Shown here: positions 18,570-27,385 of the stretch, in pieces
How positions within the stretch are numbered: the stretch's first letter is position 1
Layout: each line of letters begins with the position of its first letter
Source of the DNA: Corynebacterium jeikeium
Lineage (GTDB): Bacteria > Actinomycetota > Actinomycetes > Mycobacteriales > Mycobacteriaceae
Direction: 5' to 3'
Length of the DNA stretch: 64,000 nucleotides
Assembly (NCBI RefSeq): GCF_000738175.1
Contig: NZ_JFCH01000054.1
Coordinates: 91,756 to 155,755, forward strand
The notes under the pieces: generated by a model
The model's database searches: none
What the model saw: only the letters and a program-made list of their open reading frames with translations
What the model was told of the DNA's origin: nothing
Made by a program: the position numbers and the translations under genes

Positions 18570-19778
18570 ATGATTAATCTGGAACTCCCCAAGCGTTTGA
18601 AGGCGGGCCAGAACCAAGCGCACCAGGCCGCCGCCGAAATCTTCCGCCCCATCTCCCGCAAGTACGACCTCGCGGAGCACGAGCGCCCCGTCGAGCTGGA
18701 CACCATGGCCAGCCTGGTCGAAGGCATGGCAGACGCCGGCCAGGCAATGGCTGGCGCCTCCGGTGGCCGCGGCGATGACAAGAAGAAGACTGAGGGCGTC
18801 AAGAATGGCGGCAACATGGCCTCCATCCTCAACGTCCTCGAGACCTGCTGGGGCGACGTGGGACTCACCCTGTCCATCCCCTACCAGGGTCTGGGCAACG
18901 CAGCCGTAGCGGCCGTCGCCGACGACGAGCAGCTCGAGCGCTTCGGCAAGATCTGGGCCGCCATGGCCATCACCGAGCCGCAGTTCGGCTCCGACTCCGC
19001 AGCCGTCGCCGCCACCGCCAAGCTGGATGGCGACGAGTACGTCCTGAATGGTGAGAAGATCTTCGTCACCGCCGGCGAGCGCTGCACCCACGTTGTCGTC
19101 TGGGCATCCGTCGACAAGTCCGCTGGCCGTGCAGCCATCAAGTCCTTCGTCGTCCCGCGCGACACCCCGGGCTTCGAGCTGGTCCGCCTAGAGCACAAGC
19201 TGGGTATCCGCTCCTCCGACACCGCGCACTTCATCCTGGACAACGTCCGCATCCCGAAGGAGAACCTGCTGGGTTCCCCGGAGGTGGACACCAAGAAGGG
19301 CTTCGGTGGCGTGATGGCCACCTTCGACAACACCCGCCCGATGGTTGCCGCCATGGCCGTTGGTGTCGCCCGCGCTTCCCTGGAGAAGCTGCGCGAGATC
19401 CTCACTGACGCAGGTGTAGAGATCGATTATGACGCCCCCGCGTGGAACCAGCCCGCAGCTGCCAGCGAGTACATTCGCCTGGAGAGCGACTGGGAAGCTG
19501 CATACCTGATGACCCTGCGCGCAGGCTGGATGGCCGACAACAAGCAGCCGAACAGCAAGGAAGCCTCCGAGTGCAAGGCGAAGGCCGGCCGCATGGCTAC
19601 TGACCTGACCCTGCGTGCGGTTGAGATCGCCGGCGCTTATGGCTACTCCGAGCGTGACCTGCTGGAGAAGTGGGCTCGTGACTCCAAGATCCTGGACATC
19701 TTCGAGGGTACCCAGCAGATTCAGCAGCTGGTTGTTGCTCGTCGCGAGCTGGGTCTTTCCTCCAAGGAGCTCAAGTAG
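18570..19778 (+). CDS. Acyl-CoA dehydrogenase (FadE23-like)
   Basis: Second acyl-CoA dehydrogenase, 402 residues. It has the FAD/substrate region WAAMAITEPQFGSDSAAVAATA, the middle-domain KIFVTAGERC, and the C-terminal catalytic segment LDIFEGTQQIQQL with the presumed base Glu. A Lys/Gly-rich stretch (residues about 64-80) interrupts the helical N-domain. It begins 58 bp after the first dehydrogenase with AAGGA spacing and is probably co-transcribed. Its stop lies at the base of a strong hairpin. Confidence 0.9.
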   Translation: MINLELPKRLKAGQNQAHQAAAEIFRPISRKYDLAEHERPVELDTMASLVEGMADAGQAMAGASGGRGDDKKKTEGVKNGGNMASILNVLETCWGDVGLTLSIPYQGLGNAAVAAVADDEQLERFGKIWAAMAITEPQFGSDSAAVAATAKLDGDEYVLNGEKIFVTAGERCTHVVVWASVDKSAGRAAIKSFVVPRDTPGFELVRLEHKLGIRSSDTAHFILDNVRIPKENLLGSPEVDTKKGFGGVMATFDNTRPMVAAMAVGVARASLEKLREILTDAGVEIDYDAPAWNQPAAASEYIRLESDWEAAYLMTLRAGWMADNKQPNSKEASECKAKAGRMATDLTLRAVEIAGAYGYSERDLLEKWARDSKILDIFEGTQQIQQLVVARRELGLSSKELK

Positions 19779-19812
19779 TAGCTGGCTGCGCGAGAGCGCG
19801 GGCAGCGGCTAC
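19778..19812 (+). terminator. GC-rich hairpin between convergent fadE and thiD
   Basis: Stem segments GTAGC/GCTAC, GCTGC/GCAGC and GCGC/GCGC with a GAGA tetraloop and small bulges, starting at the last base of the fadE stop. Only a short T run follows (CTTTG). The remaining convergent gap repeats TAGCTGCCTAG twice (19840s and 19870s). Confidence 0.6.
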
Positions 19813-19886
19813 TTTGCTAGCCGCCGCTCGTGCCTGCGCCTAGCTGCCTAGCGTCGAGTCGCGCGCTTGCACCCGCGCTTAGCTGC

Positions 19887-20777
19887 CTAGAACAGGCGCA
19901 CCGAGTGATCAACGGGGCCATGGCCTTTACCGACTAGCAAACGGTCGGCATTGGCGATGGCCTCGTTGAGCCATTTAGTAGACCAATCCAGCGCATCCTC
20001 CAGTGAATCACCCGCGCCCAGCCGAGTGGCCAGCGCAGAAGACAAAGAACACCCCGTGCCGTGGGTGTTTTTTGTTTCCACGCGCGGGGAGCTGACCTTA
20101 TGCGTCTTCCCGGCAGGGGATACTGCAATGTTGCCGGCCTCCGGCCCGGCCAGGTGACCCAGCTTCACGATGACGGTGGTGTCGGTTTCCTGCGCCCACT
20201 TTGCGGCAACCTCCACGGCCTCCTGCTCGCTGGTGGCCAGTTCGGTCTTGGTCAGGAGTGAGAGTTCGGGGAGGTTCGGCGTCACAACTGAAGAAGCGGC
20301 AGCGAAGTCCCGCAGTGCGTCCTCGGCGTCCGCAGTGAGCAGCCGGTCGCCCGAGGAAGCCACCGCCACCGGATCCAGCACCGTCGTGACCTGGTGGTTC
20401 TGCAGGTAATCGCGGATGGTCTGGATGGTCTCCGTGTCGCCGAGCATGCCGATCTTCACGGCATCGACGGTGACGTCGTCGAAGACAGAGTCCAGCTGCG
20501 CGCGAAGGAAATCCAGCGGGGGAGTGTGGATCTCGCGCACGCCCTGCGTGTTCTGCGCGACCAGGGCGGTGATGACGGACATGCCGTAGCCGCCCGCCGC
20601 CATGAAGGACTTCAGGTCTGCCTGCGCGCCCGCTCCGCCTGTTGGGTCGGTGCCGGCGATGGACAGGACGCGCGGGCGGAGGGGGCTGGGTTCGCTGGGG
20701 GTTGGGCTGCTAGAGCTGGCTGGATTGGCCGAGCCACTGGGGTTGCTGGGGTTGATGTCGGAGCTGTTGTTGGTCAT
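19887..20777 (-). CDS. thiD: Hydroxymethylpyrimidine/phosphomethylpyrimidine kinase
   Basis: Phosphorylates HMP and HMP-P for thiamine synthesis. Ribokinase-fold protein with the N-terminal VLSIAGTDPTGGAGAQADLKSF, the central DAVKIGML region and the C-terminal anion hole NTHGTGCSLSSALA containing the catalytic Cys area. An Asn/Ser/Pro-rich N-terminal tail of about 35 residues precedes the domain. Two in-frame ATGs (20777, 20786) are both possible. No other thiamine genes are nearby; upstream is a 128-bp inverted-repeat element. Confidence 0.92.
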   Translation of the reverse strand: MTNNSSDINPSNPSGSANPASSSSPTPSEPSPLRPRVLSIAGTDPTGGAGAQADLKSFMAAGGYGMSVITALVAQNTQGVREIHTPPLDFLRAQLDSVFDDVTVDAVKIGMLGDTETIQTIRDYLQNHQVTTVLDPVAVASSGDRLLTADAEDALRDFAAASSVVTPNLPELSLLTKTELATSEQEAVEVAAKWAQETDTTVIVKLGHLAGPEAGNIAVSPAGKTHKVSSPRVETKNTHGTGCSLSSALATRLGAGDSLEDALDWSTKWLNEAIANADRLLVGKGHGPVDHSVRLF

Positions 20778-20835
20778 GCCCCTCATTATGGCGCATTTGC
20801 TTGCGCCCACCGCCTCGGTTGGCTTTACGCAGCGC

Positions 20836-20963
20836 TAAATGTCGTTAGAACGAGAAAGTGTCACATTTGCTACCTGTGTAGCCCTGACGGCAACGCTCTG
20901 ACCAGCAGTTTTGCTAAAACGAAAAACGTTTCCGATAACGTATTCTCGTTCTAACGACATTTA
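20836..20963. repeat. 128-bp element with perfect 21-bp terminal inverted repeats
   Basis: Bases 20836-20856 and 20943-20963 are exact reverse complements (21 of 21). Each arm itself contains the small palindrome TCGTT-AG-AACGA. The 86-bp interior has no plausible gene and is richer in A/T than its neighbours. It lies between the fadD stop and the thiD start, both on the minus strand. No clear target duplication flanks it. It resembles a MITE or a recombinase/regulator site, and can also fold as a hairpin. Confidence 0.85.
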
Positions 20964-21048
20964 AGCCTTTTTGGATGGGCTGCGGGGTGGCTACAGGCCT
21001 AGGGGCGAGGCCGTGACTGGTGGGCGGTCACGGCTGTGGCCGGGAGGG

Positions 21049-22812
21049 CTAAGGCTGTGGCAGCTCGCGCGGGACCACCTTGCCCACCGCGTTGCGGGGG
21101 AGCTTGTCCAGGTAGACGAAGTAGCGCGGCACACTGTGGCGAGCCAGGTGAGCCTTGACCTCCGTCTTTACCTTTTCCTCGAACTCCGCCTTCTCTTCGT
21201 CGGTCAGCTCGGCCGCACTCTTGCCCTCCGGCACAACCCACGTGCACAGTGCCTGGCCAAACTCTGGGTCATCCACACCACGCACGGCGGACTCGGCGAC
21301 GCAGTCCATGGAGTTAACCACGTCCTCGGTCTCCTGCGGGAAGACATTCTCGCCACCGGAGACGATCATGTCGTCACTACGGCCAGAGATGAACAGCAGG
21401 CCTTCGTCGTTGTAGTAGCCCAGGTCTCCGGTGGCGACCATGCCGTCGATGATCTCCTTGTCGGAGCCGGGGCGGGTGTAGCCCTCGAACAGCATGTCAT
21501 TCTTCACGAAGATGCGTCCGATTTCGCCATTCGGCAGCTCCTTGCCGTTATCGTCCAGAACCTTCAGCGTCGTTGCCATCGGCGGCTTACCTGCCGTGTT
21601 GATGTGTTTGCGCAGCTCCTCCGGGGTGGCGATGGAGGCCCAGCTGACCTCCGTCGAACCGTAGAGGTTGTAAAGCACGTCGCCGAACTTCTCCTGCGTC
21701 TCGCGCACTACCTTTGGTGGCAGCGCCTCGCCGGAGGTGGCGATGATCTTCGTGCCAGAGTTGAAGTTCTCCGGCACGACCTCCAGCATGCGGCGCAGCA
21801 TCGTCGGCACCATTGCGATGGTGTAGGGGCGGTTCTTCTCGATCAGCTTCACGGCAGCTTCGGGGGAGAAGCGGCGCTGCATGATCATGGTGTTGCGCAG
21901 CGCGAGCGCCAGCTGGATCTGCGCGAAGCCCCAGGTGTGGAACATCGGCGCGGAGAGGAATGATGGCCGGTGGTGGCGCATCGGGATGCGGCTCATGATG
22001 GAGGAGGCCGGCATGTACGTCTTCGGCTCTGGTCGGCGCGCGCCCTTCGGGGTGCCGGTGGTTCCGGAGGTCAGGATGATGGTGCGCCCCTGACGCGGGC
22101 GGGCGGGGATGGAGAGGTTCTCTGGGGTGGTGCTCAGCACCTCGTGCAGAGAGGGCCAGTCTTCGCTGCGGGTGGCGTAGTCGCCACTGTCGATCGCATC
22201 CCGAACATTGGAGGCCTTCTTTAGGGCTTCCTCTGCGTCGCGGGTGAGTCCCAGCGTGTCGCCGTTCTCCCAGGCCACGACGACTGGGCAGGCGTCGAAG
22301 TCCTTCGGCAGAAGCGGCAGGAACTCCTCGTCGATGAACAGGATGTCGATCTTTTGTTCCTGCAGCACGGCTTGGGTCTGCTTTGCTGACGCCCCAGTGT
22401 TGAATAGCACAATGTCCGTACCCAACCGACCGTGTGCGCACAGGGTGAGGATGAATCCGCGGTGGTTGCGGCATAGCACGCCGATGCGGTCACGCTCGCG
22501 GATGCCGGTGCGGAAGAGGGCTTGCGCCAGGGCGGTGGACTGCTCGTGCAGTTCTTGGTAGGTCATCGAGCCGGCGTCGTCGATGATGGCCGTGTGGTAC
22601 GGGTCGCGCGCGGCGCCGATGGCTAGCAGGCCGGCGGGCAGGAAGCTCCACTGGATGATTCCCTTGAGGGCCTTGCCAGCTGCGACGGGGCCCATAGACC
22701 CCAGGACGCCCGATTTGAACAGGGGCAGTGTGCCTTTAAGAAGTGTGCCTGCGGTCCCGATCTGGTCAGTAAGGGAGGGCTTGGGCAACTGGGCGGCTGC
22801 TGCTGCGTTCAT
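21049..22812 (-). CDS. fadD: Acyl-CoA synthetase / AMP-binding ligase
   Basis: Activates a fatty acid to acyl-AMP and then acyl-CoA. The 587 residues show the P-loop TIILTSGTTGTPKGARRP, the A4/A5 region YNLYGSTEVSWAS, the ATP-binding GDLGYYNDEGLLFISGRSDDMIVSGGENVFP and the C-terminal catalytic Lys context NAVGKVVPREL. The ATG at 22812 is chosen because AAGGAGAG precedes it; a longer reading would translate the repeat-rich leader. It probably feeds the neighbouring acyl-CoA dehydrogenases. Chain-length specificity cannot be read from the sequence. Confidence 0.92.
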   Translation of the reverse strand: MNAAAAAQLPKPSLTDQIGTAGTLLKGTLPLFKSGVLGSMGPVAAGKALKGIIQWSFLPAGLLAIGAARDPYHTAIIDDAGSMTYQELHEQSTALAQALFRTGIRERDRIGVLCRNHRGFILTLCAHGRLGTDIVLFNTGASAKQTQAVLQEQKIDILFIDEEFLPLLPKDFDACPVVVAWENGDTLGLTRDAEEALKKASNVRDAIDSGDYATRSEDWPSLHEVLSTTPENLSIPARPRQGRTIILTSGTTGTPKGARRPEPKTYMPASSIMSRIPMRHHRPSFLSAPMFHTWGFAQIQLALALRNTMIMQRRFSPEAAVKLIEKNRPYTIAMVPTMLRRMLEVVPENFNSGTKIIATSGEALPPKVVRETQEKFGDVLYNLYGSTEVSWASIATPEELRKHINTAGKPPMATTLKVLDDNGKELPNGEIGRIFVKNDMLFEGYTRPGSDKEIIDGMVATGDLGYYNDEGLLFISGRSDDMIVSGGENVFPQETEDVVNSMDCVAESAVRGVDDPEFGQALCTWVVPEGKSAAELTDEEKAEFEEKVKTEVKAHLARHSVPRYFVYLDKLPRNAVGKVVPRELPQP

Positions 22813-22830
22813 TTCTGGGTGACTCTCCTT

Positions 22831-22906
22831 GGGTTGGTCGCTCTGGGTCGGTTTCTCTGGGTTGGTCTTCTGGGTTAGTTTTCTGGGGTGCAATCCCTGG
22901 GATGGT
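22831..22906. repeat. Six degenerate repeats in the fadD leader
   Basis: GGGTTGGT-like octamers begin at 22831, 22845, 22859, 22872, 22885 and 22899, a 13-14 bp period. On the fadD strand they read as ACCAACCC blocks just upstream of the ribosome site. The rest of the 456-bp gap to clpC holds the clpC control region. Confidence 0.75.
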
Positions 22907-23058
22907 TCCTTTGGGAAGGGATCCCTTGTTTACCACTGCCCCGAGTTTTAGTGGTGCACATCACTTTAATGTTTCTGTATTAAAAAGTTCTCGGTTTGAA
23001 AAAATAACTATGAAGGGACAGGTTGTGGGGGAGCTGGGGAATAGGGGTTTAAAGGGCG

Positions 23059-23076
23059 CGTTCGCTGACGGCGTAC
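23059..23076 (+). promoter_or_regulatory. ClgR box upstream of clpC
   Basis: The core CGCTGACGGCG with flanks matches the C. glutamicum ClgR consensus WNNWCGCYNANRGCGWWS at all defined positions except the first. ClgR is the known activator of clpC and clpP1P2 in corynebacteria. The box is about 190 bp before the clpC ATG. Confidence 0.75.
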
Positions 23077-23147
23077 AGCGTGAAAATGTAGGTCCTGAAA
23101 GTCTTTTGACCTGCTGATATGGGTGTAGTTGGGGTCGAGGTGGCGTC

Positions 23148-23174
23148 GGAATATAGCTACAGCAACACAGTGTT
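23148..23174 (+). promoter_or_regulatory. Possible SigH-type promoter of clpC
   Basis: GGAAT (23148-23152) and GTT (23172-23174) are 19 bp apart, fitting the corynebacterial SigH pattern GGAA-N18-21-GTT. A TTGACC (23106-23111) further up may belong to a separate housekeeping promoter. Visual match only. Confidence 0.4.
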
Positions 23175-23268
23175 GTGTGAAAGGCGATATGAGTTGTCCA
23201 CACTCACGGCTAAGGTGGGCAACATTGGCGAATACGCAAGCTACATCTTTTGATAAAGGGAGCACACC

Positions 23269-25926
23269 ATGTTCGAGAGGTTCACGGATCGCGCGCGCCG
23301 CGTCGTTGTGTTGGCGCAGGAGGAAGCACGCGCGCTGAATCACAACTACATCGGCACCGAGCACATCCTGCTCGGCCTGATCCAAGAGGGCGAAGGTGTC
23401 GCGGCGAAGGCCCTGGAGTCCATGGGCATCTCCCTGGATGCCGTGCGCACCGAGGTCAAGGACATCATCGGCACCGGTGGCCACCCGCCGAGCGGCTACA
23501 TCCCGTTCACCCCGCGCGCCAAGAAGGTGCTGGAACTCGCGCTGCGCGAGGCACTGCAGCTGGGCCACAAGTACATCGGCACCGAGCACATCCTGCTGGG
23601 CCTCATCCGCGAGGGTGAAGGCGTGGCGGCGCAGGTGCTGGTCAAGCTGGGTGCGGACCTGTCCCGCGTGCGCCAGCAGGTAATTCAGCTGCTCAGCGGC
23701 TACGAGGGGAACGATGAAGAAAGCGGTGGCGGCGAGCCCGCTACCGCCGGTGTGGGCAGCAGCCCGGAGGGTGCACCGAGCCGCCCGGGCCAGAAGTCCA
23801 ACTCCCTGGTACTGGACCAGTTTGGCCGTAACCTCACCCAGGCAGCGAAGGATGGCAAGCTGGATCCTGTCGTGGGTCGCGAGAACGAGATCGAGCGCGT
23901 AATGCAGGTGCTGTCCCGCCGCACCAAGAACAACCCGGTACTGATCGGCGAGCCCGGTGTGGGTAAGACCGCCGTGGTCGAGGGGCTGGCGCTGGACATC
24001 GTCAACGGCAAGGTGCCGGAGACTCTGAAGGATAAGCAGCTGTACTCCCTGGACTTGGGCTCCCTGGTGGCGGGTTCCCGCTACCGCGGTGACTTTGAGG
24101 AGCGTCTGAAGAAGGTGCTGAAGGAGATCAACCAGCGCGGTGACATCATTCTGTTTATCGACGAGATCCACACCCTCGTCGGCGCAGGTGCCGCCGAGGG
24201 CGCGATCGACGCTGCCAGCATCCTGAAGCCGAAGCTAGCCCGCGGCGAGCTGCAGACCATTGGTGCAACCACCCTGGACGAGTACCGCAAGCACATCGAG
24301 AAGGACGCCGCGCTGGAGCGCCGCTTCCAGCCTGTGCAGGTTCCGGAGCCTTCCGTGGAGCTGACCGTGGAGATCCTGAAGGGCCTGCGCGACCGCTACG
24401 AGGCGCACCACCGCGTATCCATCACCGACGGAGCGCTGAAGGCCGCAGCCCAGCTGGCAGATCGCTACATCAACGACCGCTTCCTGCCGGATAAGGCCGT
24501 GGACCTGATCGACGAGGCCGGCGCCCGCATGCGCATCAAGCGCATGACCGCCCCGAAGGCCATCCAGGACATCGACGACAAGATCGCCGAGGTGCGCCGT
24601 AAGAAGGAAGCTGCCATCGACGACCAGGACTTCGAGAAGGCAGCAGCCCTGCGTGACGACGAGCGCAAGCTGGGCGAAGAGCGCGCGGAGAAGGAAAAGG
24701 CCTGGCGTGCCGGCGAGCTGGACGAAGTCGCCGAGGTGGGCGAGGAGCAGATCGCCGAGGTTATGGGCACCTGGACCGGCATCCCCGTGTTCAAGCTCAC
24801 CGAGGAAGAGTCCACCCGCCTGCTGCACATGGAAGACGAGCTGCACAAGCGCATCATCGGCCAGGACGATGCCGTCAAGGCCGTCTCCCGCGCCATCCGC
24901 CGCACCCGCGCCGGCCTGAAGGACCCGAAGCGCCCGTCCGGTTCGTTCATCTTCGCCGGCCCGTCCGGTGTGGGTAAGACTGAGCTGTCGAAGGCACTGG
25001 CCGAGTTCCTGTTCGGCGACGATGACGCGCTGATCCAGATCGACATGGGCGAGTTCCACGACAAGTTCACGGCATCCCGCCTGTTCGGTGCGCCTCCGGG
25101 ATACGTCGGCTACGACGAGGGTGGGCAGCTGACCGAGAAGGTTCGCCGCAAGCCATTCTCTGTGGTGCTGTTCGACGAGATCGAGAAGGCCCACACGGAG
25201 ATCTACAACACCCTGCTGCAGGTGTTGGAAGACGGTCGCCTGACCGACGGCCAGGGCCGCATGGTGGACTTCAAGAACACCGTCCTGATCTTCACCTCCA
25301 ACCTGGGCACCAGGGACATCTCCAAGGCTGTGGGCATGGGCTTCAGCGCCTCCGGCGAAGCCGACGAGGACACGCAGTACGAGCGGATGAAGCAGAAGGT
25401 CGACGATGAGCTGAAGAAGCACTTCCGCCCGGAGTTCCTGAACCGTATCGACGACATCGTGGTCTTCCACCAGCTGACCCGCGAGCAGATCGTGCAGATG
25501 GTGGATCTGCTGCTGGGCCGCGTGCGCACCGCCCTGCAGGCGAAGGACATGGACCTGGAGCTCACCGAGCAGGCGAAGTCCCTGCTGGCCAAGCGTGGTT
25601 TCGATCCGGTGCTGGGCGCCCGCCCGCTGCGCCGCACGATCCAGCGCGAGATCGAGGATCACCTGTCCGAGAAGATCCTGTTCGGCGAGATCGGCGCCGG
25701 CGAGATCGTCACCGTCGACGTCGAAAACTGGGACGGCGAGTCCAAGGGCGACGATGCGAAGTTCGTCTTCGACACCAAGCCCAAGCCGCTGCCGGAGGTC
25801 GGCGAGGATGACTTCTCCGCCGACGAGGCTCAGGAAGCTGTGTCTGTCGCCGCCGAGGGCAACGTGCCGGAGGATAAGGGTTTTGACGCCGCAGATTCCA
25901 GCGACGACTGGAATCAGAAAGGCTAA
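23269..25926 (+). CDS. clpC: ClpC AAA+ chaperone/unfoldase of the Clp protease
   Basis: Unfolds substrates for ClpP1P2. The 885 residues are: double Clp N-domain (about 1-145), first AAA module with Walker A GEPGVGKT (about 225), a UVR-containing coiled middle domain (about 430-480), second AAA module with GPSGVGKT (about 563), Walker [12 protein letters not shown], and the C-terminal D2-small domain. An acidic tail (about 835-885) follows. ATG with GGGAG spacing. Control by ClgR and perhaps SigH is suggested by upstream sites. Confidence 0.97.
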   Translation: MFERFTDRARRVVVLAQEEARALNHNYIGTEHILLGLIQEGEGVAAKALESMGISLDAVRTEVKDIIGTGGHPPSGYIPFTPRAKKVLELALREALQLGHKYIGTEHILLGLIREGEGVAAQVLVKLGADLSRVRQQVIQLLSGYEGNDEESGGGEPATAGVGSSPEGAPSRPGQKSNSLVLDQFGRNLTQAAKDGKLDPVVGRENEIERVMQVLSRRTKNNPVLIGEPGVGKTAVVEGLALDIVNGKVPETLKDKQLYSLDLGSLVAGSRYRGDFEERLKKVLKEINQRGDIILFIDEIHTLVGAGAAEGAIDAASILKPKLARGELQTIGATTLDEYRKHIEKDAALERRFQPVQVPEPSVELTVEILKGLRDRYEAHHRVSITDGALKAAAQLADRYINDRFLPDKAVDLIDEAGARMRIKRMTAPKAIQDIDDKIAEVRRKKEAAIDDQDFEKAAALRDDERKLGEERAEKEKAWRAGELDEVAEVGEEQIAEVMGTWTGIPVFKLTEEESTRLLHMEDELHKRIIGQDDAVKAVSRAIRRTRAGLKDPKRPSGSFIFAGPSGVGKTELSKALAEFLFGDDDALIQIDMGEFHDKFTASRLFGAPPGYVGYDEGGQLTEKVRRKPFSVVLFDEIEKAHTEIYNTLLQVLEDGRLTDGQGRMVDFKNTVLIFTSNLGTRDISKAVGMGFSASGEADEDTQYERMKQKVDDELKKHFRPEFLNRIDDIVVFHQLTREQIVQMVDLLLGRVRTALQAKDMDLELTEQAKSLLAKRGFDPVLGARPLRRTIQREIEDHLSEKILFGEIGAGEIVTVDVENWDGESKGDDAKFVFDTKPKPLPEVGEDDFSADEAQEAVSVAAEGNVPEDKGFDAADSSDDWNQKG

Positions 25927-25954
25927 CTAAGCCTTTTGGGCTGGACCTTGTTGA

Positions 25955-27337
25955 TTAGGCCTTGTTGAACTGCACTGGGCGATCGTGGATCACGTTATCC
26001 ACCCAGTCCAGCGCAGGCAGCAGGTGCGTGATCATCGGCACCATGTGATCGCCCAGTGGGAACGTGTGCGGGATATTGTGCTCCGCGTAGTTCACCTTGG
26101 TGCCGCCCTCCGCCCACTGACGGGCCATGCGGCGGCTCTGCTCCACTGGGATCGTGTCATCGTTAGTGCCATGGCCGACGTACACAGGAACCTGGGGTGG
26201 GCGGCTGCCGATGCGTTGGGCGTCAACAAGCTTCTTGAACGGCTCCTGCTCCAACAGCTCCGTGAGTGACTCGCCGTTCTTCGTCAGTGTGCGCGTATCC
26301 GTATAAGCGTGCCGCGCGAGGGATTCGGGGATGCACTCGCTGGCGGTTTGGCGGACGAACTCCTTGCCCTTGTCGTTCATCTTCTCCTCCACGGCATCGC
26401 GGATCTCCGGGTTCGAAACGAGGAAACCATTCAATGTGTAGCCCAGGGCGGCGGCCAGCGGGCCGTTGTCGATGGCGGTGGCAGTCATAGCCAAATCCGC
26501 CGGCACTCCGCCTGCGTAGCCCGCCTTCAGATTGATCTCCGGGGCGTAGGTGTGAGCCAGCTCCAGGGCTGCAGCGGAGGAACCGCCGCCCTGGGAGTAA
26601 CCCCACACCGCGACCGGTGCGGCCTTCGGCACTCGAGGCATGTTCTTCGCCGCGCGGGCCATGTCCAACGTGGCGTTGCCCTGGTCCACGCGGTTCATGT
26701 ACGTGTGCTGCGCCGGGGTGCCCAGGCCGTTCAGGTCGGTTAGCGCCACGGCCCAGCCGCGGGAGAGGGCGGCGGCGACGGGCGCAGCCTCATACTCCAA
26801 GCCCATCGGCAGTAGCTTGCCCGGAGCGCAGGCATCGCCGCTGCCCTGGGTGCCCGGAGCTACCACCAGCAGTGGGCGCTCCCCGCCACCGGTGTAGGGA
26901 GCGCGGGGAACCAGCACCGTGCCAGTGACGGGCACGGTCTCGCCGCGGGAGTTGGTGGAAACGTAGGCCACGCGCTGGGCCTCGCTGTTCGTCCAGTCGA
27001 CGAAGGGGATCCCCAGGGCAAAGTTGCTGGGAGCCGTTTTGATGATTTCCCCTGGCTTGCCCTTTACCTGCAAGGGCAGGGAAGAATAGAAGCCATCCGG
27101 GTCGTAGTTGGGCAGGGAGCCCACTACGGATTTGCCGCTGCCGGTGGCGGCGGCCTTGGAGGCAGATCCCTCGACGGAACCATAGAAGCCGCCGGGTGCA
27201 GCGGCGGCTGGGGCCATTCCGGAGGCGGCGATGGCTGCGGGCAGCAGTACTGCGAAGGTGGCGGTTAGGGTCCGGGAGCGGAGGGATCGGGAGCGGTCAG
27301 AGGGGGAGTGGTTGGAACTTCTACGAGAAAACGTCAT
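25955..27337 (-). CDS. Secreted lipase (LIP family)
   Basis: Probable extracellular triacylglycerol lipase or esterase. A signal peptide covers about residues 1-47 (Ser/Arg-rich start, hydrophobic core, AAAAPGG). The alpha/beta-hydrolase nucleophile is in VWGYSQGGG. A candidate Asp is in GHGTNDDTIPV and a candidate His near HNIPHTFPLGDH. 460 residues, consistent with secreted actinobacterial lipases. Convergent to clpC with a 28-bp gap. In a lipid-using corynebacterium it could release fatty acids for FadD/FadE; that link is inferred. Confidence 0.85.
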   Translation of the reverse strand: MTFSRRSSNHSPSDRSRSLRSRTLTATFAVLLPAAIAASGMAPAAAAPGGFYGSVEGSASKAAATGSGKSVVGSLPNYDPDGFYSSLPLQVKGKPGEIIKTAPSNFALGIPFVDWTNSEAQRVAYVSTNSRGETVPVTGTVLVPRAPYTGGGERPLLVVAPGTQGSGDACAPGKLLPMGLEYEAAPVAAALSRGWAVALTDLNGLGTPAQHTYMNRVDQGNATLDMARAAKNMPRVPKAAPVAVWGYSQGGGSSAAALELAHTYAPEINLKAGYAGGVPADLAMTATAIDNGPLAAALGYTLNGFLVSNPEIRDAVEEKMNDKGKEFVRQTASECIPESLARHAYTDTRTLTKNGESLTELLEQEPFKKLVDAQRIGSRPPQVPVYVGHGTNDDTIPVEQSRRMARQWAEGGTKVNYAEHNIPHTFPLGDHMVPMITHLLPALDWVDNVIHDRPVQFNKA

Positions 27338-27385
27338 AGGGGAATCCTAAGCGTTTTCTCCGCTAGAAGTATTAGGTATCGCTAA

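Noticed and set aside
20394..20954. Plus-strand open frame across the thiD 5' end and the inverted-repeat element
   Set aside because: Antisense to thiD with no domain features; it crosses a non-coding element.
24235..25662. 475-codon minus-strand open frame inside clpC
   Set aside because: Third-position GC bias of clpC leaves this frame open; no family features.
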